The notes beneath the pieces are model-generated. The model was not told the DNA's origin and did no database searches. It saw only the letters and a program-made list of their open reading frames with translations. Positions 7,542 through 14,332 of a stretch of DNA of 21,136 nt are shown here, in pieces. Source of the stretch: a virus; the IMG/VR virus record IMGVR_UViG_3300037042_003263, positions 1 through 21,136 of that record. One strand, written 5' to 3'. How positions within the stretch are numbered: the first letter of the stretch is position 1; the number at the start of each line of letters is the position of its first letter. The position numbers and the translations under genes were made by a program.

Positions 7542-7697
7542 CTATTTCTTCCGCTTCCCCTTCAAAATCCCGGTCTTGGCATCCGCGCGATTGAACTCTT
7601 TGGCAACCTTGGGCGGGATTCCCATCTTGCGCGCCATCTTTGGATTGTGCGCGGCCATGGCCATCGTGACGGCCTGTTTTTTCGTTTTTGACGGCAT
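7542..7697 (-). CDS. 51-aa basic phage protein
   Basis: Found by hand translation. The ATG at 7697 has a near-perfect ribosome site (GGAGGTAGGG). The protein begins M-P-S-K-T-K-K-Q-A and contains A-A-H-N-P-K-M-A-R-K-M-G-I-P and V-A-K-E-F-N-R-A-D, ending in Lys/Arg. Tiny proteins with this H-N-P ... G-I-P ... K-E-F ... A-D pattern are common beside portal genes in many phages and have no assigned role that I know of. It sits between the basic 180-aa gene and the TTG-start gene with very short gaps. Confidence 0.72.
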   Translation of the reverse strand: MPSKTKKQAVTMAMAAHNPKMARKMGIPPKVAKEFNRADAKTGILKGKRKK

Positions 7698-7699
7698 CC

Positions 7700-8242
7700 C
7701 TACCTCCGTTTACGAGGCGGCGTCATGTTGACCGGAATCTTACCACCCTTCGGCAGCGGCGCTGGCTTGCCGCTGGAATCGGAGACTCCGCGCCGACTTT
7801 TGGCCGCCCCGCCTGCCGCCATTTTCAGCGCAGCAGGCTTCATACCCGCGCTCGGCGTGCGCGGTGCGGGCTTCGGTGCGCCGGCCGCCGCGCCCTTCCC
7901 GAGGCCGCTGGTGCCGCCGTTCGCCATGCACTTTCCGCCTGATTTCTTATGCATCACGGCCGTGCCAGCATCCGAACCGGGCGACGCCTTCGCGCGCGCC
8001 ACGGCGCCACCACCGGCCTTCTTCAGCGCCGAAGGCTTCACCATGCCGCGAACCATCGCCTTGTCCTGCTTGGCGTCCGAATGAACGGCGCCGCCCTTCG
8101 CGAAATTCCGCACCGTGCCGGGCGCCGTGACCATCGATCGCGGGCCCATCGCGGGCGCGGTCGGCTTCACAATCTGCGCCACTTCCGGCATGAGGGCGCG
8201 GGCTTTCGCGCGTTGGCCGGCACCAAGATCCTTCATAGCCAT
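7700..8242 (-). CDS. Basic low-complexity protein downstream of portal
   Basis: A 180-aa protein rich in Ala, Gly, Pro and Lys/Arg, with an ATG at 8242. Short recurring patches read F-A-K-G-G-A, G-G-G-A-V-A, C-M-A-N-G-G and A-A-G-G-A; a final K-R-R follows M-T-P-P. Such K-G-G/A-N-G-G repeats occur in uncharacterised virion-region proteins of other phages. The composition suggests an extended, nucleic-acid-binding or head-internal protein, but that is inference. It follows the portal stop by 11 bp and is probably co-transcribed with it. Confidence 0.6.
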   Translation of the reverse strand: MAMKDLGAGQRAKARALMPEVAQIVKPTAPAMGPRSMVTAPGTVRNFAKGGAVHSDAKQDKAMVRGMVKPSALKKAGGGAVARAKASPGSDAGTAVMHKKSGGKCMANGGTSGLGKGAAAGAPKPAPRTPSAGMKPAALKMAAGGAAKSRRGVSDSSGKPAPLPKGGKIPVNMTPPRKRR

Positions 8243-8253
8243 GACACTCTCCT

Positions 8254-10671
8254 CTAAACGCCGGTCTGTTTCCGGCCTTCGTTAACGACATCCCGGACAT
8301 ACCCGACATCCGGATTCTGGTTGTCAGCGATATTGGCCGTCGCCCGAACGAGTTCAATCTCTTCCTTGGACTCACGGTCCAGCGTCTTGGTCTGGGCATC
8401 GACGGCGATCTTCTCGCGCGACACGTCGACCTTGGCCATGCCGACGGCGAATTCGCCTTCCGCCTTCTTGGCCTTGATCTCCAGATCACGGGCGGCAATC
8501 TGCTCCGCCGTCATATCCGGACCGCCGCGTTCGGCTTCCAGCAACTTGACGGCCTGCGCGACCATGACGGCAATCTGGTTCTCGACTTCCGGCGGCAACT
8601 GCGCGCCCGGCGGCGGCAACTGGATGCCCAGCACGCGCTCGACGTCGACGCGCATCTTCAGCGCCAGATGTTCCGCGATATGCGCCTGCATGGCCGGCAT
8701 GTCGCCGATCATCTTGTGAACCTCGATATGGGCCTGGTGATCCTGCGCCAGCCCGGCTTTCAGCGGCTGGTTCTGCATGGCGTTCATGTTCTCGGTCAAC
8801 GGGTCCAGCGGCTGCGCCTGCTGCGGCGGCGGCATGATGGCGTTGATCTGGTCATCCGGCATGCCCATGGCCTCATAGACCTGCCGATACAGCAGCGGGA
8901 TATTGTGCGAACCCGGAGGCGCCTGCAGACCCATGGTGAGCTTGGCCTGTGCCGTGACCATCCGCTGCGACGACGACGTGATGTTCGGATCGGATACCGG
9001 GATGACGTCGATTTCGTCACTGAAATCCCCGCGCATGATCGTCGACATGCCGCCGCGGACCGGGAACGGATACGGCTCCTCCGGCAGATTGGCGCCGAAT
9101 TCGGACTTCAGCAGCGCCAACTCTTCCTTCATCGCCTGATGACCGAACTTGATCATCTGGGTTTCGATCTTGTTGGCGGCTTCCAGCAGCGCCAGCGTGG
9201 TGCCGACCGGGGCATCCTGCCGCCCGTCGCCGACCGCAATTTCGGTGGCGCCTGATAGGCGGCGGCCGTTTTCCTGCGTATGCTGGAGCGTCGCCAGCGA
9301 CACCGGCGAGACTTCCTTGTACGGCATTGCCATGAACGCCTGGTTGATCGGCATGCCGGCCGTGTCGATCTCGACGAACTGGCACGGCCCGATCATCAGG
9401 CTGTTTTCTTCCATCCGCAGGCCCTTCTGCTTCAGGCCGCCGGGGAACATATTGAGGGTATTCGCGTCAATGATCTGACGGGTCAGTGATGTTGCCGTTT
9501 TCGTCGAATTGCCGAGCACGTGGCACATGCCGAGGCCGTAGAAGCCCGGGCCCTGCAGCAGCTTGTAATGGACGAATTGCTGCTTTTTCTGGAAAGCCGG
9601 ATCGCCCTGTTTCCAGTTCCGGTAGATGGCGAGGATCTTGTTGGTTTCCGGGTCGAGGGTGATCCGGTAGGGGAGCGGCAGTCCGGACGGCACATGCGCG
9701 CCTTCGATGCGGTGCTCGTAACCCTTCAGGTCCAGGTCGACATGGGATTCGTAGAACGTGAAATCTTCGTCGCCGTTGTAAAGCGACTGGTTGTTCGGAT
9801 TGTACTGGCCGGATGCCTGATCGATTGCGGCCTCGAGTACCGTTTGCTGGACGTCAGGGCCGCTGTCGATGAGTTCGATATCCCGCCAGAACCCGCTGAG
9901 TTGCAGGCCGCGGACCTGCCGGCGCGACATCGTGCTGATCTGCGTCATGCGCGGGCAGTCGTAGAGGGATTTGGTGTCGTAGGAGACGACGAAATGGTCG
10001 GCGCGGATGAACGGGCTGACCGGGCGTCTGAGAATGGGGTGCTGGTAGACCTTCTTGAACGTGCTGCCCGCGAAATACCACCAGAACAGCATTTGCGCAT
10101 AGTCAGGATAATATTCCGGCGCCAGCTTGGTGAGATAGAGGTTCATCCAATCCTTGACGCGCCGGGCCTTGTCCTCGCGGGCGGTATCCGAATACCCTAT
10201 GAGTTGGGTCTTGACCGGGCCGGATGGCGGGATGAGCTCGGCGTTGGCGTTGGCGGTGCCGCGCAGGATGGCTTCCATGAGCAGCGGGTCGACGGCTCCG
10301 GAGGCACCCTTGAACGGAAACTGTCGGTCCTCAATCTTGATCCCCAGCAGTTTCATGCCTTCCGCGAGTTGGCCTTCCCAGTCCTGCCGGCTGTTTTTGT
10401 CCTCGCCGACCGCCTCAACCAGCCGTTCGGCTATGGCGTTGAGATCCGTCTCCCGCATGTGCTCGGCCAGATTGGCACCGTGGTCGCGGGATGGGTCGCT
10501 GTCTGTGATGAGTCTGCTGGAGAAATCGATGATTGCGCCGCCGTCGGGCGTATCGCTGACCGTCGCGCCGTCGATATCGGCTGTGAAATCCAGAATATCG
10601 GGATCATCCGACAGGTCAATTTCTGTCGGGCCGTCGTCAACGATCCGTTCCGCTCGGCGCCCTGCGTTCAT
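8254..10671 (-). CDS. Portal protein
   Basis: An 805-aa protein, in the size range of the large P22-type portals. After an acidic, disordered lead (about 1-60) comes the conserved portal region: W-E-G-Q-L-A-E-G-M-K-L-L-G, F-P-F-K-G-A-S-G-A-V-D-P-L-L-M-E-A, R-G-T-A-N-A-N-A-E-L-I-P-P-S-G-P-V (about 95-150), then F-W-W-Y-F-A-G-S-T-F-K-K-V. The C-terminal third (about 600-805) is helical, Gln/Ala/Glu-rich and coiled-coil-like, as in the barrel. The portal forms the dodecameric ring through which the terminase pumps DNA. The ATG at 10671 lacks any ribosome site but lies just after a good promoter, so the message may be leaderless. Confidence 0.88.
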   Translation of the reverse strand: MNAGRRAERIVDDGPTEIDLSDDPDILDFTADIDGATVSDTPDGGAIIDFSSRLITDSDPSRDHGANLAEHMRETDLNAIAERLVEAVGEDKNSRQDWEGQLAEGMKLLGIKIEDRQFPFKGASGAVDPLLMEAILRGTANANAELIPPSGPVKTQLIGYSDTAREDKARRVKDWMNLYLTKLAPEYYPDYAQMLFWWYFAGSTFKKVYQHPILRRPVSPFIRADHFVVSYDTKSLYDCPRMTQISTMSRRQVRGLQLSGFWRDIELIDSGPDVQQTVLEAAIDQASGQYNPNNQSLYNGDEDFTFYESHVDLDLKGYEHRIEGAHVPSGLPLPYRITLDPETNKILAIYRNWKQGDPAFQKKQQFVHYKLLQGPGFYGLGMCHVLGNSTKTATSLTRQIIDANTLNMFPGGLKQKGLRMEENSLMIGPCQFVEIDTAGMPINQAFMAMPYKEVSPVSLATLQHTQENGRRLSGATEIAVGDGRQDAPVGTTLALLEAANKIETQMIKFGHQAMKEELALLKSEFGANLPEEPYPFPVRGGMSTIMRGDFSDEIDVIPVSDPNITSSSQRMVTAQAKLTMGLQAPPGSHNIPLLYRQVYEAMGMPDDQINAIMPPPQQAQPLDPLTENMNAMQNQPLKAGLAQDHQAHIEVHKMIGDMPAMQAHIAEHLALKMRVDVERVLGIQLPPPGAQLPPEVENQIAVMVAQAVKLLEAERGGPDMTAEQIAARDLEIKAKKAEGEFAVGMAKVDVSREKIAVDAQTKTLDRESKEEIELVRATANIADNQNPDVGYVRDVVNEGRKQTGV

Positions 10672-10679
10672 AAACGAAG

Positions 10680-10708
10680 ATAGTAAATCCGTTATGCTCG
10701 GGTGTCAA
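10680..10708 (-). promoter_or_regulatory. Sigma70-like promoter directly before the portal gene
   Basis: On the minus strand a perfect TTGACA (10708-10703) is followed by a 17-base spacer and TACTAT (10685-10680, 4/6 match to TATAAT). The expected start site, about seven bases on (near 10673), falls within two or three bases of the portal ATG at 10671. It sits in the 45-bp gap between the exported-protein gene and the portal gene, one of few gaps in the module. Confidence 0.6.
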
Positions 10709-10716
10709 TTGCGTAA

Positions 10717-11226
10717 TCACATTGCAATCCCCTCACGCCGCTGCTTCTCGGTCCAGCATTCGGATGCCGCGTTCATGGCCGCGCCGATTCCGTCGAGCGG
10801 ATAGCGATAGCCGCCGGATTTCGTCGTGACCAGCAGATAGGGTGCGGTTTCCAGCGCGGCCAGCGTGCCGGGCGTGGCGGCCGTCCAGAAATAGACCAGC
10901 CATTCGCCATCGGAAATGCCGACCAATTCCGTCGATTGCGTTTCGCCAAACTCAAAAAGCGCGTGGATCAGTTCGCCATCCTGGTTGTTGTACGCCTTGG
11001 AATAAAAGGTCAGCCATAGTGACCATGTGCCGTTCATGTCCGGCGCGACCGCGAACGAGAAGATCACCTGATCGTAAATCCGGCTGCCGATACACGATGT
11101 CTGCGGCATGTCCGGCATGGCGATTTCCCATGGCCCGACTGTTTCATATGGGCGACTGACCCAGGCATAGGCGGCGGCGGTTATCAGCATGCCGATCAGC
11201 GCGGCAGGAAGGATTCGCAGTCTCAT
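10717..11226 (-). CDS. Exported or membrane-anchored protein of unknown function
   Basis: Start chosen at the ATG at 11226, which overlaps the TGA of the upstream gene (ATGA); the open frame extends to 11475 but only as an out-of-frame shadow of the terminase and zinc-ribbon genes. The 169-aa product begins M-R-L-R and has one hydrophobic segment (about residues 5-26, I-L-P-A-A-L-I-G-M-L-I), read as a signal peptide or anchor; A-Y-A-W could hold a cleavage site. The rest is soluble beta-type with two Cys (in T-S-C-I-G and S-E-C-W), consistent with a periplasmic disulfide. No family recognised. An exported protein between large terminase and portal is unusual; a host-modifying or superinfection role is only a guess. 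Confidence 0.65.
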   Translation of the reverse strand: MRLRILPAALIGMLITAAAYAWVSRPYETVGPWEIAMPDMPQTSCIGSRIYDQVIFSFAVAPDMNGTWSLWLTFYSKAYNNQDGELIHALFEFGETQSTELVGISDGEWLVYFWTAATPGTLAALETAPYLLVTTKSGGYRYPLDGIGAAMNAASECWTEKQRREGIAM

Positions 11227-11417
11227 GGCGTCGTCTCCGTTGGTTTTTCCAACACCTGACAGCGATGGCAGATGAACGCGCCCGGCTCCGGCTCGAGCCA
11301 TCTGGCCGCCCGGGCGAAGCGTGTGAGGGCGTCCGTGTTCAGCGCGGCCGTCGATAGTTCGACCCCGCACCGGTCGCAGGCGGCGATGTAATCGGTAATC
11401 CGGCGTTCTTTGATCAT
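11223..11417 (-). CDS. Small zinc-ribbon protein
   Basis: A 64-aa protein coupled to the large-terminase stop by ATGA and to the next gene by another ATGA. It has two Cys pairs, C-D-R-C (residues about 14-17) and C-H-R-C (about 50-53), a typical zinc-ribbon spacing. The lead is basic (M-I-K-E-R-R). It may bind nucleic acid or protein; no specific family recognised. Confidence 0.62.
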   Translation of the reverse strand: MIKERRITDYIAACDRCGVELSTAALNTDALTRFARAARWLEPEPGAFICHRCQVLEKPTETTP

Positions 11418-12628
11418 CCGTAAATAGCCTCCGGTATATCGCGCACCTCATCCGGCGGCGGCACATTGGCGTCATCCGATCGCCACACCCAGCCGGATTC
11501 CTGCGCCCTGATAATAGCCTGTGTCATGGTATCCACCAAATCTCGGCTGGCGCCCTTCGGAAAACTCGCGAACTGCGACAGCGCCACGTCCGCAAAATGC
11601 CGCGGGCGCGTGAAATCCGGCGGTAGGCCCGGCACCCAGATATGGCCGCTTTCCAGCGTCGGCGTCGTGAACCGCACGCGCTGCGTCTTGTCGCCGTACC
11701 GATCGGGATTGAACCCTGACACCGTGACACCCGCCCGCTGCAGATCGCGGATGAGGATCTTACCCGTCGTCTTATCTTCCACCAGGATCATATCCGGTTT
11801 CAGCGCACGCTTGGCAGGCTTCGGCGGCTTGTCCAAATCCCCGTCGTCCAGGTAGTTTTTCGACAGGCGCTTGGCGTGCTCGCGGAGTTCATTGTATTCA
11901 CACCGCTTGCGCCATGCCGCCAGAAGGATCATATTCGGCAGTTCGTGCTGGTCCTTGAACACACCCCATGTCGTGCAGGCGTTGAACGCCGCCTCCTTTT
12001 TTTCCGACAGCGCGGTATCCCACGATTGGATGATGTAATCCAGTTTCGGGGTCGCTTCCTGCGTCCACAGCCGGAACCATTTCCGTTTGATAATCCCGCC
12101 TTCGCCGGGCGCCGGGCGTTGTTGAAGCTGGCCGGAGATGTTGTATTCGGTGCGCAGTTCTCGTTTCAGCCGGTCGAGTTCCGGGCGACCGACGCGCTCG
12201 GGCCATAGCAGGTCGTTCTCTTCCTTGCGCGGGTCACGCCATTTCTTGCCGTTCGTCGACGGCAGCACGACGGTCACGCACCGACTGCCCGGCTCGAATT
12301 CCATGGGCAGCCTCAGATGCACCCAGCCGTTATCCTTGGCGGACGTGATGATGCCACTCAGATCCTTCTCGTGAATGCGCTGCTGCACGACGATGCGGCG
12401 ACCGGTCCGGAAGTCGTTCAAGCGCGTCGGCATGACATCTTCCCAGAAATGCTGCACGACATCGAGGCCGGCTTCGCTGACGTCGGAGGCCGAGTTGGGA
12501 TCGTCTAGACAGTTGTGGACTAGAATCCCATTGGCGTAGTAGTTGCGATTGTTGGCGACGCTGATGTTGTAGACCGGCGCCGCTGCTGACGACAATTTCC
12601 TGACGGATGTGACCTTAGAAGTTTTCAC
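11414..12628 (-). CDS. terL: Large terminase, C-terminal half, with C-terminal split intein at its start
   Basis: A 404-aa protein starting with GTG at 12628; AGGTGA lies just upstream, inside the endonuclease gene, which it overlaps by 14 bp. Residues 1-39 are the C-intein: block F (V-Y-N-I-S-V-A-N-N-R-N-Y-Y-A-N-G, 19-34) and block G (I-L-V-H-N, ending at Asn39), followed by the +1 residue Cys40. Residues 40-404 are terminase: L-D-D-P (end of Walker B, 41-44), the coupling segment V-Q-Q-R-I-H-E-K-D-L, and the RNase-H-like nuclease with S-W-D-T-A (Asp204), V-E-D-K-T-T-G (Glu284) and R-D-L-V-D (Asp363/Asp366). After trans-splicing to the product of 14332-13520 the mature terminase would be 539 aa. 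The tail is joined to the zinc-ribbon gene by ATGA. Confidence 0.9.
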   Translation of the reverse strand: MKTSKVTSVRKLSSAAAPVYNISVANNRNYYANGILVHNCLDDPNSASDVSEAGLDVVQHFWEDVMPTRLNDFRTGRRIVVQQRIHEKDLSGIITSAKDNGWVHLRLPMEFEPGSRCVTVVLPSTNGKKWRDPRKEENDLLWPERVGRPELDRLKRELRTEYNISGQLQQRPAPGEGGIIKRKWFRLWTQEATPKLDYIIQSWDTALSEKKEAAFNACTTWGVFKDQHELPNMILLAAWRKRCEYNELREHAKRLSKNYLDDGDLDKPPKPAKRALKPDMILVEDKTTGKILIRDLQRAGVTVSGFNPDRYGDKTQRVRFTTPTLESGHIWVPGLPPDFTRPRHFADVALSQFASFPKGASRDLVDTMTQAIIRAQESGWVWRSDDANVPPPDEVRDIPEAIYG

Positions 12629-13810
12629 AGTTCACCTGCTTTATCCACCCGCGGTCTATCGCCCGCTCAAATTCTCTCCCAAGCCATCCGCGCCGTATCG
12701 CATCGATCGCTGAAAACGGATTCGGCAATAGCGGTATTGACGATTGCAACAACCCACCGCGATCATATTTTGAGAGCACCGGCGCGCCTGACTTTACAAA
12801 GACGCGGTTCTTAAACTTAGAAAGCGAGTGTGCGATTTGTAGACGCATCTCTGGATCAGCCATAACCCTCTTCTGGTTCTCGGACAATTTCTTCAACTCA
12901 TCCGGATTGGATAGGCGCGCAAGATTTCTCTGTCGGGCGCCTTCTCTAAAGTCTGGATTGTCCCAATGCTTCGCGCGCAGCCGTCTCTTTACATCGGTTT
13001 TGTTTTTTGAAAATGCGAACCCCATCTGCAATGGCTTCTGGCGGGCGGACAAAATCATGGCCCGGTACTCCGGGTCGGCCCACTTTTGCTTAATGCTCTC
13101 TGCCCGCTGCGCTTTTCTTTCTTCAGTCCAGTACTGTTTTTGAATTTCCAGGTTTTTCTTCATGGCAGATGGCGTTTTGTGAGTGCGAGATAATTTCTTT
13201 CTGCGATTTATCTCCGTCTCGGAGGCCGCCCCGTGTACGCCATCGCCGCCGATCGTATTGTTGTAGCCGTTCGGCCACTTTGAATTAAACGCCACGATGG
13301 CCTTGATCTCTAGGTCCTTCAGATAATCGGCGTCGTTAGCAATCACCAAAACTCTTTTCTTGATGGTATCCGCACCATATTTTTTAATTGCCTTGGCGAG
13401 ATATGTTTTGTTCCGCACCGATGCCGAGACGTGTTGCTTAAACCGCCACTCTATGTCGCGCGTAGTTATGCCGACATACTTCTTGTCATTCGGGAATGTC
13501 AGCATGTACAGGCAACCCATCAGAACCTAACCACTTCATCGCCGTCACAAATTTCCGATGCCCTAATATATCCCTTTCCAACCACAAACACCGAATGATT
13601 TTCCGTTAGGCGCAGTGTTGTTCCATCGTCCAGTTCAATCTCCACCATGTCGGTCGCATGATTGGCGTGCCGCATTTCAATTTGGCGCAACTCGGATAGG
13701 CAAAGGTCGTGATTGAAAGACCAGACTGCACCACACCACGAGTGTTCCACGATATCGCCAATCATCATCGGACCGCTTTCCGTGCTGATCATCGCGTCAT
13801 ACGGCAGGCA
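12512..13810 (-). mobile_element. Split intein plus homing endonuclease cassette inserted in terL
   Basis: The element spans from intein Cys1 (13810) to the intein's last Asn (12512). It consists of N-intein (96 codons, 13810-13523, then TGA), the GIY-YIG gene (13520-12615) and the C-intein (39 codons, 12628-12512). The 96+39 residues equal a normal mini-intein of 135 aa with all splice residues present: Cys1, T-x-x-H, His-Asn at the end, and +1 Cys. Removing it joins G-A-D-I-F to C-L-D-D-P, giving an uninterrupted terminase Walker B region. The two terminase halves are in the same reading frame; the endonuclease is in another. Arrangements of split intein plus endonuclease ('fractured genes') are known from environmental phage DNA; this is the same logic in a terminase. 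Confidence 0.87.
12615..13520 (-). CDS. Free-standing GIY-YIG homing endonuclease between the two intein halves
   Basis: A 301-aa protein. The GIY-YIG domain spans about residues 1-95: L-Y-M-L (Tyr5) in place of GIY, K-K-Y-V-G-I-T (Tyr15), R-F-K-Q-H (Arg26 is the likely catalytic Arg), L-E-I-K-A-I (catalytic Glu71) and G-Y-N-N-T-I-G-G-D-G (about 85-94). Residues 105-240 are basic, with repeated W/x-D/N-P-E/D-x-R patches (A-D-P-E-Y-R, D-N-P-D-F-R, A-D-P-E-M-R), resembling NUMOD-type DNA-binding repeats. Its ATG overlaps the TGA of the terminase N-half (TGATG), and its end overlaps the GTG of the C-half by 14 bp. The DNA is visibly richer in A+T than its neighbours, a sign of recent arrival. 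It probably cuts intein-less terminase genes to drive spread of the whole insert. Confidence 0.9.
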   Translation of the reverse strand: MGCLYMLTFPNDKKYVGITTRDIEWRFKQHVSASVRNKTYLAKAIKKYGADTIKKRVLVIANDADYLKDLEIKAIVAFNSKWPNGYNNTIGGDGVHGAASETEINRRKKLSRTHKTPSAMKKNLEIQKQYWTEERKAQRAESIKQKWADPEYRAMILSARQKPLQMGFAFSKNKTDVKRRLRAKHWDNPDFREGARQRNLARLSNPDELKKLSENQKRVMADPEMRLQIAHSLSKFKNRVFVKSGAPVLSKYDRGGLLQSSIPLLPNPFSAIDAIRRGWLGREFERAIDRGWIKQVNCENF

Positions 13811-14332
13811 AAAAATATCCGCGCCTTCCCCCGTGACCGTGCCGGTAATCGACGACGTGACGCGATACCCGCCGGCCGTATTGTCGAACCGCACCTTCGT
13901 GTTCTGGTCGAGCGCCAGCGTGAACGCCGACCCCCATCTGCGCTGATACCAGTCTGATTCCAGCACGCGGCGCGACCGAACGTGATCGCGTCCGGAGAGC
14001 TTATCCGAATAGCTGACATACATGAACTGCAATTGCGGATGATCGATCCATGCCCATGGCACGAGGGCGACGGATACCAATGAGGATTTGCTGGTCCGCG
14101 GCGGTTGATTGATCAGCAGATCGCGTATCTGCCCGTCGACGACGGCCTGGACGTGCTCGGCAATAGCACCGATCGCCCAGCCCCCTATGAACGGCCGAGC
14201 GCCTTCCCATTGTGGCCACGCCTGCTGCAGAAATTCATACAGACTCCCGCGCGCTGCCCGGCGCCGCATCAGTTCCTGCGCGGCTTCCTCCGGTGTCGGC
14301 GGTTTCAGGATGGCGGTCACGCGCGCATCCAC
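13520..14332 (-). CDS. terL: Large terminase, N-terminal half, ending in the N-terminal split intein
   Basis: A 270-aa protein. Residues 1-174 are the terminase ATPase N-terminal part: the P-loop-type motif Q-P-P-R-T-S-K-S-S-L (76-85), F-M-Y-V-S-Y-S (103-109), and G-E-G-A-D-I-F (168-174), the first part of Walker B. Residues 175-270 are the N-intein: Cys175 is the intein's first residue (block A C-L-P-Y-D-A-M-I), followed by E-L-D-D-G-T-T-L and block B T-E-N-H-S-V-F-V-V (Thr243, His246), G-Y-I-R-A-S-E and G-D-E-V-V. The frame then stops, at the usual split point of natural split inteins. Alone this half lacks the acidic residues of Walker B and the nuclease. It overlaps the end of the glycosyltransferase gene by 16 bp. 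Confidence 0.9.
   Translation of the reverse strand: MDARVTAILKPPTPEEAAQELMRRRAARGSLYEFLQQAWPQWEGARPFIGGWAIGAIAEHVQAVVDGQIRDLLINQPPRTSKSSLVSVALVPWAWIDHPQLQFMYVSYSDKLSGRDHVRSRRVLESDWYQRRWGSAFTLALDQNTKVRFDNTAGGYRVTSSITGTVTGEGADIFCLPYDAMISTESGPMMIGDIVEHSWCGAVWSFNHDLCLSELRQIEMRHANHATDMVEIELDDGTTLRLTENHSVFVVGKGYIRASEICDGDEVVRF

Noticed and set aside
12512-13810. Group I intron carrying a GIY-YIG gene
   Set aside because: The flanking sequences encode clear intein blocks A, B, F and G in frame with the exteins, and translation signals are present. I see no sign that RNA splicing is needed to join the reading frames.
11414-14332. Large terminase as a broken pseudogene
   Set aside because: All ATPase, nuclease and intein splice residues are intact, and the break falls at the canonical intein split point, with ribosome signals for each part.
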